49,332 nucleotides of DNA from Paracoccaceae bacterium (lineage in GTDB: Bacteria; Pseudomonadota; Alphaproteobacteria; Rhodobacterales; Rhodobacteraceae), in contig REBU01000071.1 in NCBI GenBank assembly GCA_007692585.1, forward strand, positions 1 to 49,332, read 5' to 3'. Below the pieces are notes generated by a model. The model worked only from the letters and a program-made list of their open reading frames with translations. It searched no databases and had not been told where the DNA came from. This document shows, in pieces, positions 7,991-16,946 of the stretch (positions are counted from its first letter, which is position 1; each line of letters starts with the position of its first letter). The translations under genes and the position numbers were made by a program.

Positions 7991-9943
7991 GTGCAAAAGG
8001 TGATGGGACTTCAGCAAGCTGTATTGGACGCCTCGATTGGCGTTTCCGCAACGGTTGATCTGCGCATCATGGAGACCACGGATCTTCATATGCATCTGCA
8101 CCCCTATGACTATTATTCCGACACGCCCGACCCAGGGTTGGGGCTGACACGTCTGGCCGGGTTGATCGATATCGCCCGGCAGGAAGTGCCCAATTCCCTT
8201 TTGTTTGACAATGGCGATTTTCTGCAAGGCACCCCGGTAGGCGATTTCATCGCTTTCGAACGTGGCCTGCGCGCGGGCGATCTGCATCCGATCACCGAGG
8301 CCATGAATGCGCTGCGCTATGATGCGATTACGCTCGGCAATCATGAATTCAACTATGGGCTGGATTTCCTCACCAAGGCAATGTCGCAAGCGGAATTTCC
8401 CGTGGTCGCGGCGAATATTCTGACGCAGGCCGGGCCAAGCCCGCGCAAGGATCGTCACTATGCCCGCCCCTATACATTGCTGCGCCGCAAGGTGACAGAT
8501 CGCGCCGGGCGGTCCTATCCGCTGTGCATTGGCGTCATCGGGGTTGCGCCGCCGCAGATTACGGTTTGGGAAAGACAGGCCCTCGGAGGGCTGATCCAGA
8601 CCCGCGACATGGTCGAGACCGTGCGTGCCTTCGTGCCCGAGATGCGCGAGGCGGGGGCGGATCTGGTCGTGCTTCTGGCCCATTCGGGCATCGGCCCGAT
8701 CCGCCATAGCGAGAACATGGAAAACGCGATCATTCCGCTGGCCGGGATCGAGGGGGTGGATCTGATCCTGAGCGGGCACAGTCACCAGCTCTTCCCGTCG
8801 CGGCTTTTCGCCAATATCCCGGGCATAGATGTCGAGCGCGGCACGATTTGCGGAAAACCTGTGGTCATGAGCGGGTTCTTCGGCTCGCATCTGGGACTGA
8901 TCGATCTGAAGATGCTGCATACGGGCGGGCGCTGGATGGTGCTGACGGCAGAGGTCACGACCCGCTGCCTGCGCGACACCCCGGCTGGGGCCAACAGGCC
9001 CGCGCTTCTGACAGACACCTCTTGCGCACAGATCCCGCGCATGCCGCGCGTGCGCAAGATCGTGGAGCGCACCCATCTCGAAGTCATCGAAAACAACCGC
9101 CAGCCAATTGGGCGTTGCGCGGCCCCGATCAACTCTTTTTTCGTCTATCTTGGTCAAACAGCGGCGACCGCCCTGATCGCAGACGCACAGGCCGAATTCG
9201 TGGCGCGCCATATCCACGCGCCAGAGCTGACCGAGCTGCCACTGCTCTCGGCCGTCGCGCCCTGCAAGGCGGGCGGGCTGGCCGGGCCGCGCAATTTCTC
9301 CAATGTGCAGGCGGGCACGCTGACCTTGCGGGCGCTGGGCGATCTCTATCTGTATCCCAACACGATTGCCGCATGTCGGGTGACCGGGGCGGATCTGCTG
9401 CTGTGGCTCGAGCGTTCAGCCTCGGCCTATAACCAGATCTATCCTGATCTGGCTGAGCAATTCCTCATGGATGCGACCTTCCCGTCCTATAATTTCGAGA
9501 TCGTCTACGGGCTGGACTATGAGATCGATCTCTCTGCCCCCGCACGATTTACCGCCGACGGGCAAGAGATTGATCCCCGCCATGCGCGCATCCGCAATCT
9601 GACATGGCAGGGCAGGCCACTCGATCCGGCGGCGGAGTTTCTGCTGTGTACCAACAGTTTCCGCGCGCAGGGGGCTGGGGGGTTCGCAGGCACTGGTCCC
9701 GAAAATGTCGTCTTCGAGGATCCGACAAGTACGCGTGAGGTGCTGCGCGACTATATCGCGCGCCATGATGTGGTCCCGGTCAGAGATGCCGGGCCGTTCC
9801 GCCTGCAACCTGTGCGCGCGGCCACCGCAATCCTGCGCACGTCTGTCGCGGCCCATGCGCATCTCGATGCCGTGGCCGAACGTGATCCCGAAAGCCTCGG
9901 GATCGATGCGCAGGGTTTCATGCGGCTGCGCGTCAGCCTGTAG
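7991..9943 (+). CDS. cpdB: CpdB-like 2',3'-cyclic-nucleotide 2'-phosphodiesterase/3'-nucleotidase, no signal peptide
   Basis: A calcineurin-like metallophosphoesterase of the 5'-nucleotidase/CpdB family, 650 residues if the GTG at 7991 is used, or 646 from the ATG at 8003. Metal motifs are METTDLHMH (D31, H33), DNGDFLQG (D73, D76), GNHEFNYG (116-123) and GHSH, followed by a C-terminal nucleotide-binding domain. E. coli CpdB is periplasmic with a cleaved signal. Here the N-terminus (MQKVMGLQQAVLDASIG) has no hydrophobic export segment, and the frame is blocked by a stop around 7937 with no signal encoded in between. It may therefore act in the cytoplasm or be exported unconventionally. The 3' end overlaps moeB tail-to-tail by 11 bp. 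Confidence 0.9.
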   Translation: MQKVMGLQQAVLDASIGVSATVDLRIMETTDLHMHLHPYDYYSDTPDPGLGLTRLAGLIDIARQEVPNSLLFDNGDFLQGTPVGDFIAFERGLRAGDLHPITEAMNALRYDAITLGNHEFNYGLDFLTKAMSQAEFPVVAANILTQAGPSPRKDRHYARPYTLLRRKVTDRAGRSYPLCIGVIGVAPPQITVWERQALGGLIQTRDMVETVRAFVPEMREAGADLVVLLAHSGIGPIRHSENMENAIIPLAGIEGVDLILSGHSHQLFPSRLFANIPGIDVERGTICGKPVVMSGFFGSHLGLIDLKMLHTGGRWMVLTAEVTTRCLRDTPAGANRPALLTDTSCAQIPRMPRVRKIVERTHLEVIENNRQPIGRCAAPINSFFVYLGQTAATALIADAQAEFVARHIHAPELTELPLLSAVAPCKAGGLAGPRNFSNVQAGTLTLRALGDLYLYPNTIAACRVTGADLLLWLERSASAYNQIYPDLAEQFLMDATFPSYNFEIVYGLDYEIDLSAPARFTADGQEIDPRHARIRNLTWQGRPLDPAAEFLLCTNSFRAQGAGGFAGTGPENVVFEDPTSTREVLRDYIARHDVVPVRDAGPFRLQPVRAATAILRTSVAAHAHLDAVAERDPESLGIDAQGFMRLRVSL

Positions 9944-10985
9944 CCGGCTCCCCGGCGCAGCAGGCACAGTCCGGGCGCGGTTTGACGCGGATCGTCCGTG
10001 TCTCGTGATGCAATGCGTCATGGATCACCAGACGCCCGCGCAGCCCGGTGCCAGCGCCAGTCAGCTCCTTGAGCGCTTCAGTTGCCATCATTGCGCCGAT
10101 GATGCCAGGCAGGGGCGCGATTACCCCGGCTTCGGCGCAGCTCGGGGCCAGTCCCGGCGCAGGCCGCGTCGGAAAGACACATTCGAAACAGGGCGCATCA
10201 CTAGCCGGGTGATAGAGGCTGATCTGCCCTTCCCATTGCGTGATCGCGGCGGCGATCAGCGGCTTGCCCTGCGCCACGGCCATGCGGTTGACCAGATAGC
10301 GCGTATCGAAATTATCCGTGCCGTCCAGAATCAGGTCGTAATCGTCAAAAAGCTCGGAGGCGATCTCGGGTGTCAGGCGGCGGTGGTAGGGGCGTACCGT
10401 GATGAAGGGATTGAGCGCCTCCATCGCCATCTGTGCCGAGTAGACCTTGGGCGTGCCGATCATCTGGTCGCGATGGATGATCTGGCGCTGCAGGTTTGAG
10501 CCTTCGACCAGATCGTCGTCGATCACCCCGATCGTGCCCACGCCTGCTGCCGCCAGATAGAGCAGCACAGGCGCGCCCAGCCCCCCGGCGCCAACCACCA
10601 GCACACGCGCGGCCTTGAGTTTCTTCTGCCCGCTTCCGCCGATTTCGCGCAGCATGATGTGGCGCGCATAGCGGTTCAGCTCGGCCTCGCGGAACTGGTC
10701 GGGCGCGGGCATTTGCGGTGCGGGCGCAGGCTGGCTGCGGCGTTTCAGGCGGCCAATCACGCGGCTGTAGCCAAATCCCAGCGCGACCAGCCCCCCGAGG
10801 ATCAGCCAGGGCCGGGCATCGCCGCCGGTGGCGCGGCGCAGCTCGGCTTCCGCGGGCAAGACAAGATGCGCGATCACGACAGCCAGGTAGAGCAGGCCAA
10901 TCATCACCAGCCGCGCGCGGATCGGGGTCTTCATCACCCAGCCCAGCACCCAAAGCGCGAGCATCAGAAACAGAATGAACCCCAT
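9933..10985 (-). CDS. moeB: Molybdopterin-synthase adenylyltransferase with N-terminal membrane anchor
   Basis: An E1-like enzyme of the MoeB/ThiF/HesA family that adenylates the C-terminal glycine of MoaD or ThiS. The nucleotide loop is GAGGLG (132-137), preceded by the RYARHIMLREIGGSGQ segment. Zinc cysteines are C266/C269 and C340/C343, and C283 lies at the conserved catalytic-cysteine loop. Unlike the roughly 250-residue E. coli MoeB, it has an extra 90 residues at the N-terminus with three hydrophobic segments (about 1-18, 24-44 and 59-77), so it is probably tethered to the inner membrane. It starts 1 nt overlapping the dut stop, making it the last gene of coaBC-dut-moeB. Confidence 0.92.
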   Translation of the reverse strand: MGFILFLMLALWVLGWVMKTPIRARLVMIGLLYLAVVIAHLVLPAEAELRRATGGDARPWLILGGLVALGFGYSRVIGRLKRRSQPAPAPQMPAPDQFREAELNRYARHIMLREIGGSGQKKLKAARVLVVGAGGLGAPVLLYLAAAGVGTIGVIDDDLVEGSNLQRQIIHRDQMIGTPKVYSAQMAMEALNPFITVRPYHRRLTPEIASELFDDYDLILDGTDNFDTRYLVNRMAVAQGKPLIAAAITQWEGQISLYHPASDAPCFECVFPTRPAPGLAPSCAEAGVIAPLPGIIGAMMATEALKELTGAGTGLRGRLVIHDALHHETRTIRVKPRPDCACCAGEPATG

Positions 10986-11452
10986 CAGCGCACTCCGGTC
11001 GATCCATAGCCGCCGCTTCCGCGCGCGGTTGTGTCCAGTGTCTCGGTGACCTCGAATTGCGCGCGAATGACCGGCGCGATGACGATCTGTGCGATCCGCG
11101 CGCCATGCTCCACGACGAAAGGCGCATCCCCGAGATTGATCAGAATGACCCCCAGCGGCCCACGATAATCGCTGTCGATGGTCGCGGGCGCATTGGGCAG
11201 CGCGATGCCATGGCGCAGCGCCAGCCCTGAGCGCGCCCGGATCTGCATCTCGTAGCCCGGCGGGATCGCGCAGGCGAGCCCGGTGGGCACAAGCTGGCGC
11301 CCCATCGGTGGCAGCACCAGTCCCGCAGCGCGGTCCTCAGTCGCAAGATTGGCGCGGATATCGGCCCCCGCCGCGCCCGCACTGGCATAGCCGGGAAGGG
11401 CGATCAGGGGGTCCGCCCCCTCCAGCCGTTGGAACCACACTGTCACCCGCAT
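10985..11452 (-). CDS. dut: dUTP diphosphatase
   Basis: A 155-residue trimeric dUTPase that converts dUTP to dUMP, keeping uracil out of DNA. All five motifs can be followed: AGADIRA (28-34), RSGLA (74-78), IDSDYRGPL (92-100), the RIAQIVIAP block (119-127) and the C-terminal [10 protein letters not shown] (144-153). It overlaps coaBC by 10 nt and moeB by 1 nt. Pairing of coaBC (dfp) with dut is a common bacterial arrangement. Confidence 0.97.
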   Translation of the reverse strand: MRVTVWFQRLEGADPLIALPGYASAGAAGADIRANLATEDRAAGLVLPPMGRQLVPTGLACAIPPGYEMQIRARSGLALRHGIALPNAPATIDSDYRGPLGVILINLGDAPFVVEHGARIAQIVIAPVIRAQFEVTETLDTTARGSGGYGSTGVR

Positions 11453-12639
11453 GTCAGCGCCTCGGCGATGCGGGCCGCCAGGCGGCGGGCGACCTCGGCC
11501 TTGGGCAGGCGTGGCCAGTCCTCCACCCCCGCTTGGGTGATCAGGTGCACTGCGTTTTCCGACCCGCCCATGATGCCTGTCGCGGGCGACACGTCATTGG
11601 CCACGATCCAGTCACAGCCCTTGCGTTCGCGCTTGGCCGTTGCATGAGAGATCACAGTCTCGGTTTCTGCAGCAAATCCCACCACCAAACGTGGCCGGTC
11701 GGCATGTGTCGACACTGTCGCCAGAATGTCTGGATTTTCTGAAAACGTAATCTCTGGAATGCCTTGTGCACCTTTCTTGATCTTTTGCGTGAAGTCTGAT
11801 GCCACGCGCCAATCTGCCACTGCAGCTGCCATGACAGCCGCATCGACAGGCAAGAGGCGCAGGCAGGCGGCCAGCATGTCGCGCGCCGTTTCGACCCGGA
11901 TGACGTTCACCCCGTCAGGCGGTGGCACCAAAGCGGGACCAGTCACGAATTGCACATCCGCGCCCAGATCGCGCAGCGCCACAGCCAGCGCCGTACCCTG
12001 CGCCCCTGATGAGCGATTGGCGATATAGCGCACCGGGTCAATCGGTTCATGGGTCGGGCCGGACGTGACCAGCACGGTCTTTCCCGTCAGCGGGCCTGGA
12101 AGAAAGCGGGCCTTGAGCGCGGCCATGATCTCGTCGGGTTCGGCCATGCGACCGGGGCCGAACTCGCCGCAGGCCATCGCGCCCTCATTCGGTCCGATCA
12201 CGCTGATCCCGTCAGCGCGCAGTTGCGCCAGATTGCGCCGGGTGGCTGGATGCTCCCACATCCGGACATTCATCGCAGGCGCCAGCATCACCGGCTTGTC
12301 GGTCGCCAGTAGCAGGGTGGTCGCCAGATCATCCGCATGCCCGCCCGCCATCTTGGCCATCATATCGGCGGTTGCAGGCGCGACAACAATCAGGTCGGAC
12401 CGACGCGACAGCTGGATATGGCCCATCTCGGCTTCGTCCTTCAGATCGAACAGATCCTGAAACACCTGCTGACCGGCCAGCGCGGCGACCGAAAGCGGCG
12501 TTACAAATTGCGCGCCCGCCCGCGTCAACACGGGCGTGACCTCTGCCCCTGCGCTGCGCAACTGCCTTATCAGATCGAGGCATTTATACGCCGCGATCCC
12601 GCCCCCAATGATCAGCGTGATGCGCTTTCCTGACAGCAT
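11443..12639 (-). CDS. coaBC: Bifunctional phosphopantothenoylcysteine decarboxylase/synthetase
   Basis: A 398-residue Dfp/CoaBC protein catalysing two steps of coenzyme A synthesis. The N-terminal flavin-dependent CoaC half carries GGGIAAYK, catalytic H74 in [13 protein letters not shown] (121-124) and the substrate-loop cysteine C157 in ACGE. The CoaB half begins around residue 187 with [21 protein letters not shown] and contains MAAAVADWR and the lysine-rich KIKKG segment. It is the first gene of the coaBC-dut-moeB run; about 75 bp lie between its start and the ChaN-like gene stop on the same strand. Confidence 0.97.
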   Translation of the reverse strand: MLSGKRITLIIGGGIAAYKCLDLIRQLRSAGAEVTPVLTRAGAQFVTPLSVAALAGQQVFQDLFDLKDEAEMGHIQLSRRSDLIVVAPATADMMAKMAGGHADDLATTLLLATDKPVMLAPAMNVRMWEHPATRRNLAQLRADGISVIGPNEGAMACGEFGPGRMAEPDEIMAALKARFLPGPLTGKTVLVTSGPTHEPIDPVRYIANRSSGAQGTALAVALRDLGADVQFVTGPALVPPPDGVNVIRVETARDMLAACLRLLPVDAAVMAAAVADWRVASDFTQKIKKGAQGIPEITFSENPDILATVSTHADRPRLVVGFAAETETVISHATAKRERKGCDWIVANDVSPATGIMGGSENAVHLITQAGVEDWPRLPKAEVARRLAARIAEALTCG

Positions 12640-12714
12640 GCTTGTGTCCTTCGGCTCAGTCCGATTGCCAATGCTTACGCGCTCGTGATGAAAATCGGAA
12701 GCCCTCGGCGCAGC

Positions 12715-13518
12715 TTAACGAAAGGCGTCGCAGGGGTCTGGTCGGGGTTCGGGATCCGTGACCAGCCACAGATCGAAGGGGGGCGGCTCCGTCGGCGGGG
12801 CTTCAAACTGCCCGATGCTCAGTTGCGACAGCTCTGGCGCGGCCAGCGCCAGAGCCGCCGGGGCACCCCAATCGCGGCGCGCATGTCCGGTGCCAGTGAT
12901 CACCGCGACAGGGCCGCCGGTCGCATTGAAAGCACGCAGGGCCGCTTCGGCCAGCATGGCGTCGCGCAACCGCTGGATATCCACCATGGCGGGCAGCAAC
13001 TCGGTGGGCAGGGCGTCACAATGCGCGCTCGCCTGCAGAGATTCGCGGGCCTCCTGCTCCTGGCGTGGCAAAGCAACATCGAGGCCAAAAAGCGCGGCAT
13101 CGCCGACGAAAGCCTCGGCCAAAGGCTGCGCCATGGCGGCGCGTGCCGCTGCACGGGGGAGCGCTGCGCCAAAAATCTGCACGTCAGGCACTGCGGTAAA
13201 GAGCGGATAATACATCGCGAAATCGGGCCAACCGGATGCGTCCCAGTCAAGCTGTTCTTGCAAGTCGTCGCGCAGCGGTAGCGGGTGGGACAGGGACCGG
13301 GCCTGCGCGTCGGTCAGCATTTCGAACACGATTGCAGCAGGCGCGATACTGATCAAGGCACGTTCCTGATGGACGTGATGCTGTGCATTATCATGCACCT
13401 CGCCTAGAAATACGACAGCTGCTTCCGGGAGGCGGTCGAGGGCAGAAACATCGATCTCCGTCGCCAGAACAGGCGTGGCCATGGCCGTCGCCATGGCCAG
13501 CATTGCGCGCGTGATCAT
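12715..13518 (-). CDS. ChaN-like haem/iron-associated secreted protein
   Basis: A 267-residue protein of the ChaN/EreA-Tiki-like superfamily (DUF399 type). Family members such as Campylobacter ChaN bind haem, and the fold is related to metal-dependent proteases. An N-terminal signal-like segment (MITRAMLAMATAMATPVLA) suggests periplasmic location, with no lipobox cysteine. The conserved FLGEVHDN motif with E40 and H42 and a C-terminal TGTGHARRD stretch are present. Its ATG overlaps the rpoHII stop by 4 nt, so it is probably co-transcribed with and translationally coupled to the sigma-factor gene, which suggests a stress or iron/haem role. The exact function is inferred only. Confidence 0.82.
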   Translation of the reverse strand: MITRAMLAMATAMATPVLATEIDVSALDRLPEAAVVFLGEVHDNAQHHVHQERALISIAPAAIVFEMLTDAQARSLSHPLPLRDDLQEQLDWDASGWPDFAMYYPLFTAVPDVQIFGAALPRAAARAAMAQPLAEAFVGDAALFGLDVALPRQEQEARESLQASAHCDALPTELLPAMVDIQRLRDAMLAEAALRAFNATGGPVAVITGTGHARRDWGAPAALALAAPELSQLSIGQFEAPPTEPPPFDLWLVTDPEPRPDPCDAFR

Positions 13519-14393
13519 GCGAGGAAATGATGCACTTCTTTGGATTGGCTCTCCAGGCTCCGGCGCATCTTCTGAAATGCGGCAGCTTCGACCTGTCGGA
13601 TGCGCTCTTTCGATAGCCCCAACTCCTCGCCCAGCGATTCCAATGTGCGCGGATCGTCACGCAACTTGCGCTCGCGCACGATAAAACGTTCACGCTCTGA
13701 CAGGCTTTGCATGGCCAAGACCAACCAATCGCGCAACTTTCCGGTGTCATGCGCAAGCTCGATCTCGGCCTCAGCCTGCATGCCCTCGTCTTCGAGCACG
13801 TCAATCCATTCGCGCCCGTCATCGTCACTCGACTGCATGGCGTTCAATGAAAAATCGGACCCGGCAAGACGACCGCTCATCATCTCGACATCATTCAGCG
13901 ACACACCCACCTCATGCGCGATCAATTCGCGCAGCTGGTGTCCGTCCAGCTCTTCGCCGCGCGCCATGGCTTCGCGTTCAAACTTGGCCTGCACACGACG
14001 CAGGTTGAAGAACAGCGTTTTCTGACTGGACGTGGAGCCGGTCCGCACCATCGACCAATTGCGCATCACATAGTCTTGAATACTGGCCCGGATCCACCAC
14101 ACGGCATAGGTCGAAAAGCGTACTCCGCGATCCGGGTCAAATTTCTCCGCCGCTTTCATCAGCCCCAGACCTGCTTCCTGAATGAGATCATTCATCGGCG
14201 CGCCATATCGCCGAAATTTTCCAGCCATCGAGATCGCGAGCCGCATGTAGGCCGTGATCAGTCGGTGGAGTGCAGCTTCGTCGCGGTGGTCGCGCCAGGC
14301 CCGGGCCAATTCCAGCTCGGTCTCTGCATCAAGCAGTTCCGCCTTCATGGCTTGGCGTGACATGCGGCGGTCGTCAGAAAAGTCGAGTGCCAT
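13515..14393 (-). CDS. rpoH2: RNA polymerase sigma-32-type factor RpoHII
   Basis: A 292-residue alternative sigma factor of the RpoH group. Region 2 is visible as LIQEAGLGLMKAAEKFDPDRGVRFSTYAVWWIRASIQDYVMRNW, followed by an RpoH-box-like QKTLFFNLRR, and region 4 ends in LGLSKERIRQVEAAAFQKMR. In Rhodobacter, the second RpoH (RpoHII) works downstream of the RpoE singlet-oxygen response; assignment to RpoHII rather than RpoHI is by overall impression. The start at 14393 gives GGGGG 5 nt upstream; the frame opens to 14441. The gene diverges from comM and is coupled to the ChaN-like gene downstream. Confidence 0.9.
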   Translation of the reverse strand: MALDFSDDRRMSRQAMKAELLDAETELELARAWRDHRDEAALHRLITAYMRLAISMAGKFRRYGAPMNDLIQEAGLGLMKAAEKFDPDRGVRFSTYAVWWIRASIQDYVMRNWSMVRTGSTSSQKTLFFNLRRVQAKFEREAMARGEELDGHQLRELIAHEVGVSLNDVEMMSGRLAGSDFSLNAMQSSDDDGREWIDVLEDEGMQAEAEIELAHDTGKLRDWLVLAMQSLSERERFIVRERKLRDDPRTLESLGEELGLSKERIRQVEAAAFQKMRRSLESQSKEVHHFLA

Positions 14394-14420
14394 CATTTCC
14401 CCCTGCGGTTTTCTGCCTAT

Positions 14421-14447
14421 CAATACGCGCCAAAATTGCATTTGGTT
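14421..14447 (-). promoter_or_regulatory. Possible promoter of rpoHII
   Basis: Read on the minus strand, TGAACC followed after 16 nt by CGTATT lies about 30-55 bp before the rpoHII start. The spacing and the GAAC core resemble alphaproteobacterial ECF-type promoters (EcfG: GGAAC-N16/17-CGTT) and less closely the RpoE TGATCC type. Both boxes have mismatches, so this is only a suggestion. Confidence 0.25.
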
Positions 14448-14490
14448 CAGTTAAGAGGGCAATTAACCTCCGAATCTTGCAGAATTTTTG

Positions 14491-14505
14491 TTAACGTTTT
14501 CGTAA
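14491..14505. promoter_or_regulatory. CtrA-like box in the rpoHII/comM spacer
   Basis: The sequence TTAACGTTTTCGTAA matches the CtrA full site TTAA-N7-TTAA with one mismatch. A TTAACC half-site is at about 14463 and GTTAAT at about 14516. The stretch is AT-rich against a GC-rich background and lies about 45-60 bp before the comM start. Competence genes of Rhodobacterales are known CtrA targets, which makes the position meaningful. Confidence 0.45.
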
Positions 14506-14548
14506 TCACTCCTGCGTTAATCTTTAATTTGAATAGATGGGGGTGAAA

Positions 14549-16072
14549 ATGGTCGCACGCGCCCTGACGGTGGCCTTTGAAGGGATCGAGGCGCGGCTGG
14601 TCGAAGTTCAATGCGCACTTTCGCCAGGCATGCCGTCTTTTCAGATCGTGGGCCTGCCTGACAAGGCCGTGTCAGAAGCGCGCGAGCGGGTGCGCGCGGC
14701 CCTCTCTGCGCTGTCGGTTGCGCTGCCGTCCAAGCGCATCACGATCAACCTGTCACCCGCCGACATGCCCAAAGAGGGCTCACATTTCGATCTTCCCATT
14801 GCCATGGCGCTGCTCGCCGCGCTGGAAATCCTGCCCGCAGAGGAGGTGGCCGAAACTGTGGCGCTGGGCGAATTGTCGCTTGACGGGGCGCTGGTCGGGG
14901 TCATGGGCGCGCTGCCTGCGGCTATGACGGCGGCAGAAGGGGGATATACCTTGTTCTGTCCGGCCACCAGCGGACCAGAGGCGGCCTGGGTCGATGCGAC
15001 GCGCGTCTTCGCCCCCGCGACGCTGGTGCAGGTGATCCGCCATTACTCTGGCCAGGCCCCGCTTGCACCGGCGCGACCTGGCGAAATCACCCGCGAAGAC
15101 AGCGCGCGCGATCTGTTTGATGTGAAAGGGCAGGAACGGGCAAAACGCGCGCTGGAAATCGCCGCTGCCGGGCGGCACCATATGCTGATGGTCGGCACGC
15201 CGGGCTCGGGCAAATCAATGCTGGCCGCGCGGCTGCCGGGCATCCTGCCCGAGTTGAGCGCGTCAGAGGCGCTGGAAACCTCGATGATCCATTCGATTGC
15301 GGGACTTCTGAAACAGGGCGGGATCTCACGTATCAGACCGTTTCGCGAACCCCATCACACAGCCTCGGTTGCCGCCATCGTGGGCGGTGGCAAAGGTGCG
15401 AAACCGGGCGAGATTTCGTTGGCGCATAACGGCGTGCTGTTTCTCGATGAGCTGCCCGAATTTCCCCGCACCGTGCTTGAAACCTTGCGCCAGCCCATCG
15501 AGACGGGCGAAGTCGTCGTCGCGCGGGCCAATGCGCATATCCGCTATCCCTGCCGGTTTCTGCTGATCGCGGCCGCCAATCCCTGCAAATGCGGCTATCT
15601 GTCAGAACCCTCGCGCGCCTGTGCGCGCGCGCCGGGCTGCGGCGAAGACTATATGGGCCGTATTTCCGGCCCGCTGATGGATCGCTTCGATCTGCGCGTC
15701 GAAGTGCCGCCCGTCGCGTTCAGTGACCTTGACCTGCCGCCTTCGGGGGAGTGTTCGCAGGCTGTGGCTGCGCGCGTGTCGCAAGCCCGTGCGCGCCAGA
15801 GAGCGCGCTATCAGGGCTATGACGGATTGCGGGTGAATGCGGATGCGGAAGGCGCGCTGCTTGAGGAAATCGCAAGCCCAGATACAGAAGGCCGCGCGCT
15901 TCTGACACGGGCTGCAGAGCGTTTCGGGCTGACAGCGCGCGGGTATCACCGGCTCTTGCGGGTTGCGCGCACGATTGCCGATCTCGAAGGGGCGGCGCAG
16001 GTGCGCGCCCCGCATATGGCCGAGGCGATCAGCTATCGGCTGATGGGGGCGGCTGAATCTGTCGCCGGATGA
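14549..16072 (+). CDS. comM: ComM/YifB-family AAA+ ATPase (Mg-chelatase-like)
   Basis: A 507-residue YifB/ComM protein, a hexameric helicase that promotes branch migration during natural transformation in bacteria studied. It has an N-terminal Lon-protease-like ChlI domain (GLPDKAVSEARERVRAAL, ITINLSPADMPKEGSHFDLPIA), Walker A GTPGSGKS, Walker B LFLDELPEF, the cysteine-containing PCKCGY segment and a C-terminal Mg-chelatase helical domain. The start at 14549 (MVARALTVAFEGIEA) follows a GGGGGTG ribosome site; an ATG at 14537 in the same frame is less well placed. The 3' end overlaps the convergent esterase gene by 44 bp. Confidence 0.95.
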   Translation: MVARALTVAFEGIEARLVEVQCALSPGMPSFQIVGLPDKAVSEARERVRAALSALSVALPSKRITINLSPADMPKEGSHFDLPIAMALLAALEILPAEEVAETVALGELSLDGALVGVMGALPAAMTAAEGGYTLFCPATSGPEAAWVDATRVFAPATLVQVIRHYSGQAPLAPARPGEITREDSARDLFDVKGQERAKRALEIAAAGRHHMLMVGTPGSGKSMLAARLPGILPELSASEALETSMIHSIAGLLKQGGISRIRPFREPHHTASVAAIVGGGKGAKPGEISLAHNGVLFLDELPEFPRTVLETLRQPIETGEVVVARANAHIRYPCRFLLIAAANPCKCGYLSEPSRACARAPGCGEDYMGRISGPLMDRFDLRVEVPPVAFSDLDLPPSGECSQAVAARVSQARARQRARYQGYDGLRVNADAEGALLEEIASPDTEGRALLTRAAERFGLTARGYHRLLRVARTIADLEGAAQVRAPHMAEAISYRLMGAAESVAG

Positions 16073-16946
16073 AACCGGCAGCATCGGTCAGGGCCGTGCG
16101 GGCCTCGGGCAGCCAGCCGTGAAAGAATTGCCAGACATGGGGCAGATTGCCCCATTCGCGCAGACTGACCTCGGCCCCGTAACTGCGCAGATGCGCGGCC
16201 ATACGGCGCGAATCGTCGCGCAGGATTTCGGTGCGCGCGACCTGAATCAGGACCGGCGGCGCGCCGGGGAACTGCCCGAAAAGCGGCGAGATACGCGGAT
16301 CGGCAGGGTCAGCCCCCGCCAGAACGCGGCTGCGCAACTGTTCCAGACGCTCCGGCGGCAACAGGATCTCGGAGGTGGCATTCTCGTGGATCGACGCCCC
16401 GGAATAGGTCAGATCGGTGAAGGGCGAAAAGGTAAACACACAGCCGGGTCGCGGCAGATCGTGGGCGCAAAGATGTCCCAGCAGCGCGAGCGCCAGCCCG
16501 CCGCCTGCCGAATCGCCGCCCAGCGCAATCTGCGACGGATCATGGCCCCGCGCGATCAAGCCCTCCCACAGCGCCACGGCATCGTCGAAAGCGGCGGGAA
16601 ACGGGTGTTCCGGGGCCAACCGGTAGTCGGGCAGCAGGCAGGGCATGCCGGTCTTGCGCGCCAGAAAGCGACCCAGCGCCGCGTGGGTGCGCGGATTGCC
16701 CATGACATAGCCGCCGCCGTGAAGATACACGATGCATGGCGCGCCCGGATCTGCAGGCGTCGTCCAGAGCGCCGGGATCGTGCCGAAGGTGTCCGGGGTG
16801 AAATTCAGATGCGGGCGCCCGCGCGCATTGAGCCACGCGCCGCGCTCAAACCATCTGCGCGCGGCTATACTGTCGGGCTGGCGGCCAAGCGACCGGCGCG
16901 CGATCTGGCGCAGAACAACCCGCATGACCTTGAGCTGCCAGCTCAT
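16029..16946 (-). CDS. HSL-family alpha/beta-hydrolase (esterase/lipase)
   Basis: A 305-residue alpha/beta-hydrolase of the hormone-sensitive-lipase group. The oxyanion motif HGGG is at 76-79 and the nucleophile motif GDSAG at 144-148 (S146). A probable acid lies in the RTEILRDD segment and the catalytic histidine in LPHVWQFF near residue 273. These enzymes act on short acyl esters; the physiological substrate cannot be told. The start at 16946 was selected because its ATG overlaps the gshB stop by 4 nt. It is the last gene of rsmI-yraN-gshB-esterase and ends inside comM on the other strand. Confidence 0.92.
   Translation of the reverse strand: MSWQLKVMRVVLRQIARRSLGRQPDSIAARRWFERGAWLNARGRPHLNFTPDTFGTIPALWTTPADPGAPCIVYLHGGGYVMGNPRTHAALGRFLARKTGMPCLLPDYRLAPEHPFPAAFDDAVALWEGLIARGHDPSQIALGGDSAGGGLALALLGHLCAHDLPRPGCVFTFSPFTDLTYSGASIHENATSEILLPPERLEQLRSRVLAGADPADPRISPLFGQFPGAPPVLIQVARTEILRDDSRRMAAHLRSYGAEVSLREWGNLPHVWQFFHGWLPEARTALTDAAGFIRRQIQPPPSADS

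Noticed and set aside
7782-8051. N-terminal extension of nudC
   Set aside because: Extra residues have no NudC similarity, overlap the divergent cpdB start, and a ribosome site supports 7781.
7931-9217. 428-codon minus-strand ORF over cpdB
   Set aside because: Antisense to a protein with complete metallophosphoesterase motifs; no family resemblance of its own.
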